From CAYSXY01 sp964435165 (GTDB taxonomy: Bacteria > Pseudomonadota > Alphaproteobacteria > Rickettsiales > RI-342): DNA of 8,128 nt. Location of the stretch: NCBI GenBank assembly GCA_964435165.1, contig CAYSXY010000071.1:1-8128 (forward strand), given 5' to 3'. Below are positions 7,926 to 8,128 of the stretch, piece by piece. The position numbers were made by a program, and so were the translations under genes. The notes beneath the pieces were generated by a model. The model made no database searches. It worked only from the letters and a program-made list of their open reading frames with translations, and had not been told where the DNA came from. Each line of letters begins with the position of its first letter. Position 1 is the stretch's first letter.

Positions 7926-8128
7926 ATCTGGCATTGCTGGATTAGGATATATTTAATTATTTTCCCTCAGATGTTATTTTTACATTCTATGGAGGGATAT
8001 ATGCATTGCGCACAATGTCACAGTAGTTCTTATTGCAAGGCTGGTTTTACGAAGGGAAAGCAGCGTTATAAGTGTAAGAGTCTGTTTAAAGTCTTTTTAG
8101 TAGTAAGACAGCGAAAGCAAGATTAGTC
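7926..8128 (+). mobile_element. Left end of an insertion sequence, IS1-like
   Basis: The DUF3800-like reading ends abruptly here and is followed by AT-rich DNA, a Shine-Dalgarno sequence and a transposase N-terminus running off the window. The left end is probably near TGGCATTGCTGGATTAG (7930-7946), but no terminal inverted repeat can be confirmed because the right end lies outside. Assignment to the IS1 group rests only on the zinc-ribbon start of the transposase. Confidence 0.5.
8001..8126 (+). CDS. Transposase N-terminal zinc-ribbon fragment
   Basis: GGAGG (7991-7995) lies 5 nt before ATG 8001, giving MHCAQCHSSSYCKAGFTKG then KQRYKCKSLFKVF. This pattern (CxxC, then KxG and KQRYxC) is the zinc ribbon that opens InsA-type transposases of the IS1 group and relatives. 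The first pair of ligands is Cys3 and Cys6, the third is Cys25, and the fourth, expected at residue 28, is Leu. The frame stops at TAG (8124-8126) after only 41 codons. The -1 frame is open from 8093 to the window end and reads basic residues (SSKTAKARLV), so a frameshift, natural or by mutation, may join two frames. Upstream in-frame ATGs at 7971 and 7989 are less likely starts. It is probably either a frameshifting transposase ORF or a decayed copy. Confidence 0.5.
   Translation: MHCAQCHSSSYCKAGFTKGKQRYKCKSLFKVFLVVRQRKQD

Noticed and set aside
7554..8126. Single 190-codon protein joining DUF3800-like and zinc-ribbon parts
   Set aside because: The two parts are unrelated families joined by AT-rich insertion-sequence DNA that happens to lack stops in frame. 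The transposase has its own ribosome site and ATG at 8001.

Overview
The window is a piece of an alphaproteobacterial chromosome. It holds a complete pyruvate dehydrogenase (PDH) operon on the minus strand, reading from about 6.8 kb down to about 0.7 kb, and a small accessory region on the plus strand after a tRNA-Pro gene. The E1 is the two-subunit (alpha/beta) type. The beta subunit lacks the N-terminal lipoyl domain found in Rhizobiales, Rhodobacterales and sphingomonads. That, with the insertion sequence and toxin-antitoxin genes, points to a Rickettsiales/Holosporales- or Micavibrio-like lineage. This placement is inference from family knowledge, not a computed phylogeny.

Minus strand, in order of transcription: a leader with an extended -10 promoter and small stem-loops (6683-6812); pdhA (E1 alpha); pdhB (E1 beta); pdhC (E2); then three genes that do not belong to the PDH pathway, namely an AT-rich two-helix membrane protein of unknown function, an MntA-type nucleotidyltransferase antitoxin and a HepT-type HEPN toxin; then lpdA (E3). 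From pdhC to lpdA every junction is an overlap (GTGA/TGATG, 38 bp, ATGA, ATGA), so the foreign cassette is translationally spliced into the operon, and lpdA takes its ribosome binding site from inside the toxin gene. A 123-bp imperfect palindrome (577-699) fills the gap after lpdA, followed by an unrecognised 157-codon gene.

Plus strand: tRNA-Pro(CGG) with its own promoter and encoded CCA; a GC-rich leader full of CTTCG/CGAAG motifs and hairpins; a small GIY-YIG nuclease gene with an in-frame 9-bp tandem duplication; and the remains of a DUF3800-like gene that seems to have lost its start codon (ATG to ATA) and is interrupted by an insertion sequence. The transposase N-terminus of that element, an IS1-like zinc ribbon that itself looks damaged, runs off the right edge.

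The enzymes encoded by pdhA, pdhB, pdhC and lpdA together convert pyruvate, CoA and NAD+ to acetyl-CoA, CO2 and NADH. The most unusual point is the embedding of a membrane protein plus MntA-HepT cassette between E2 and E3 of this central operon.
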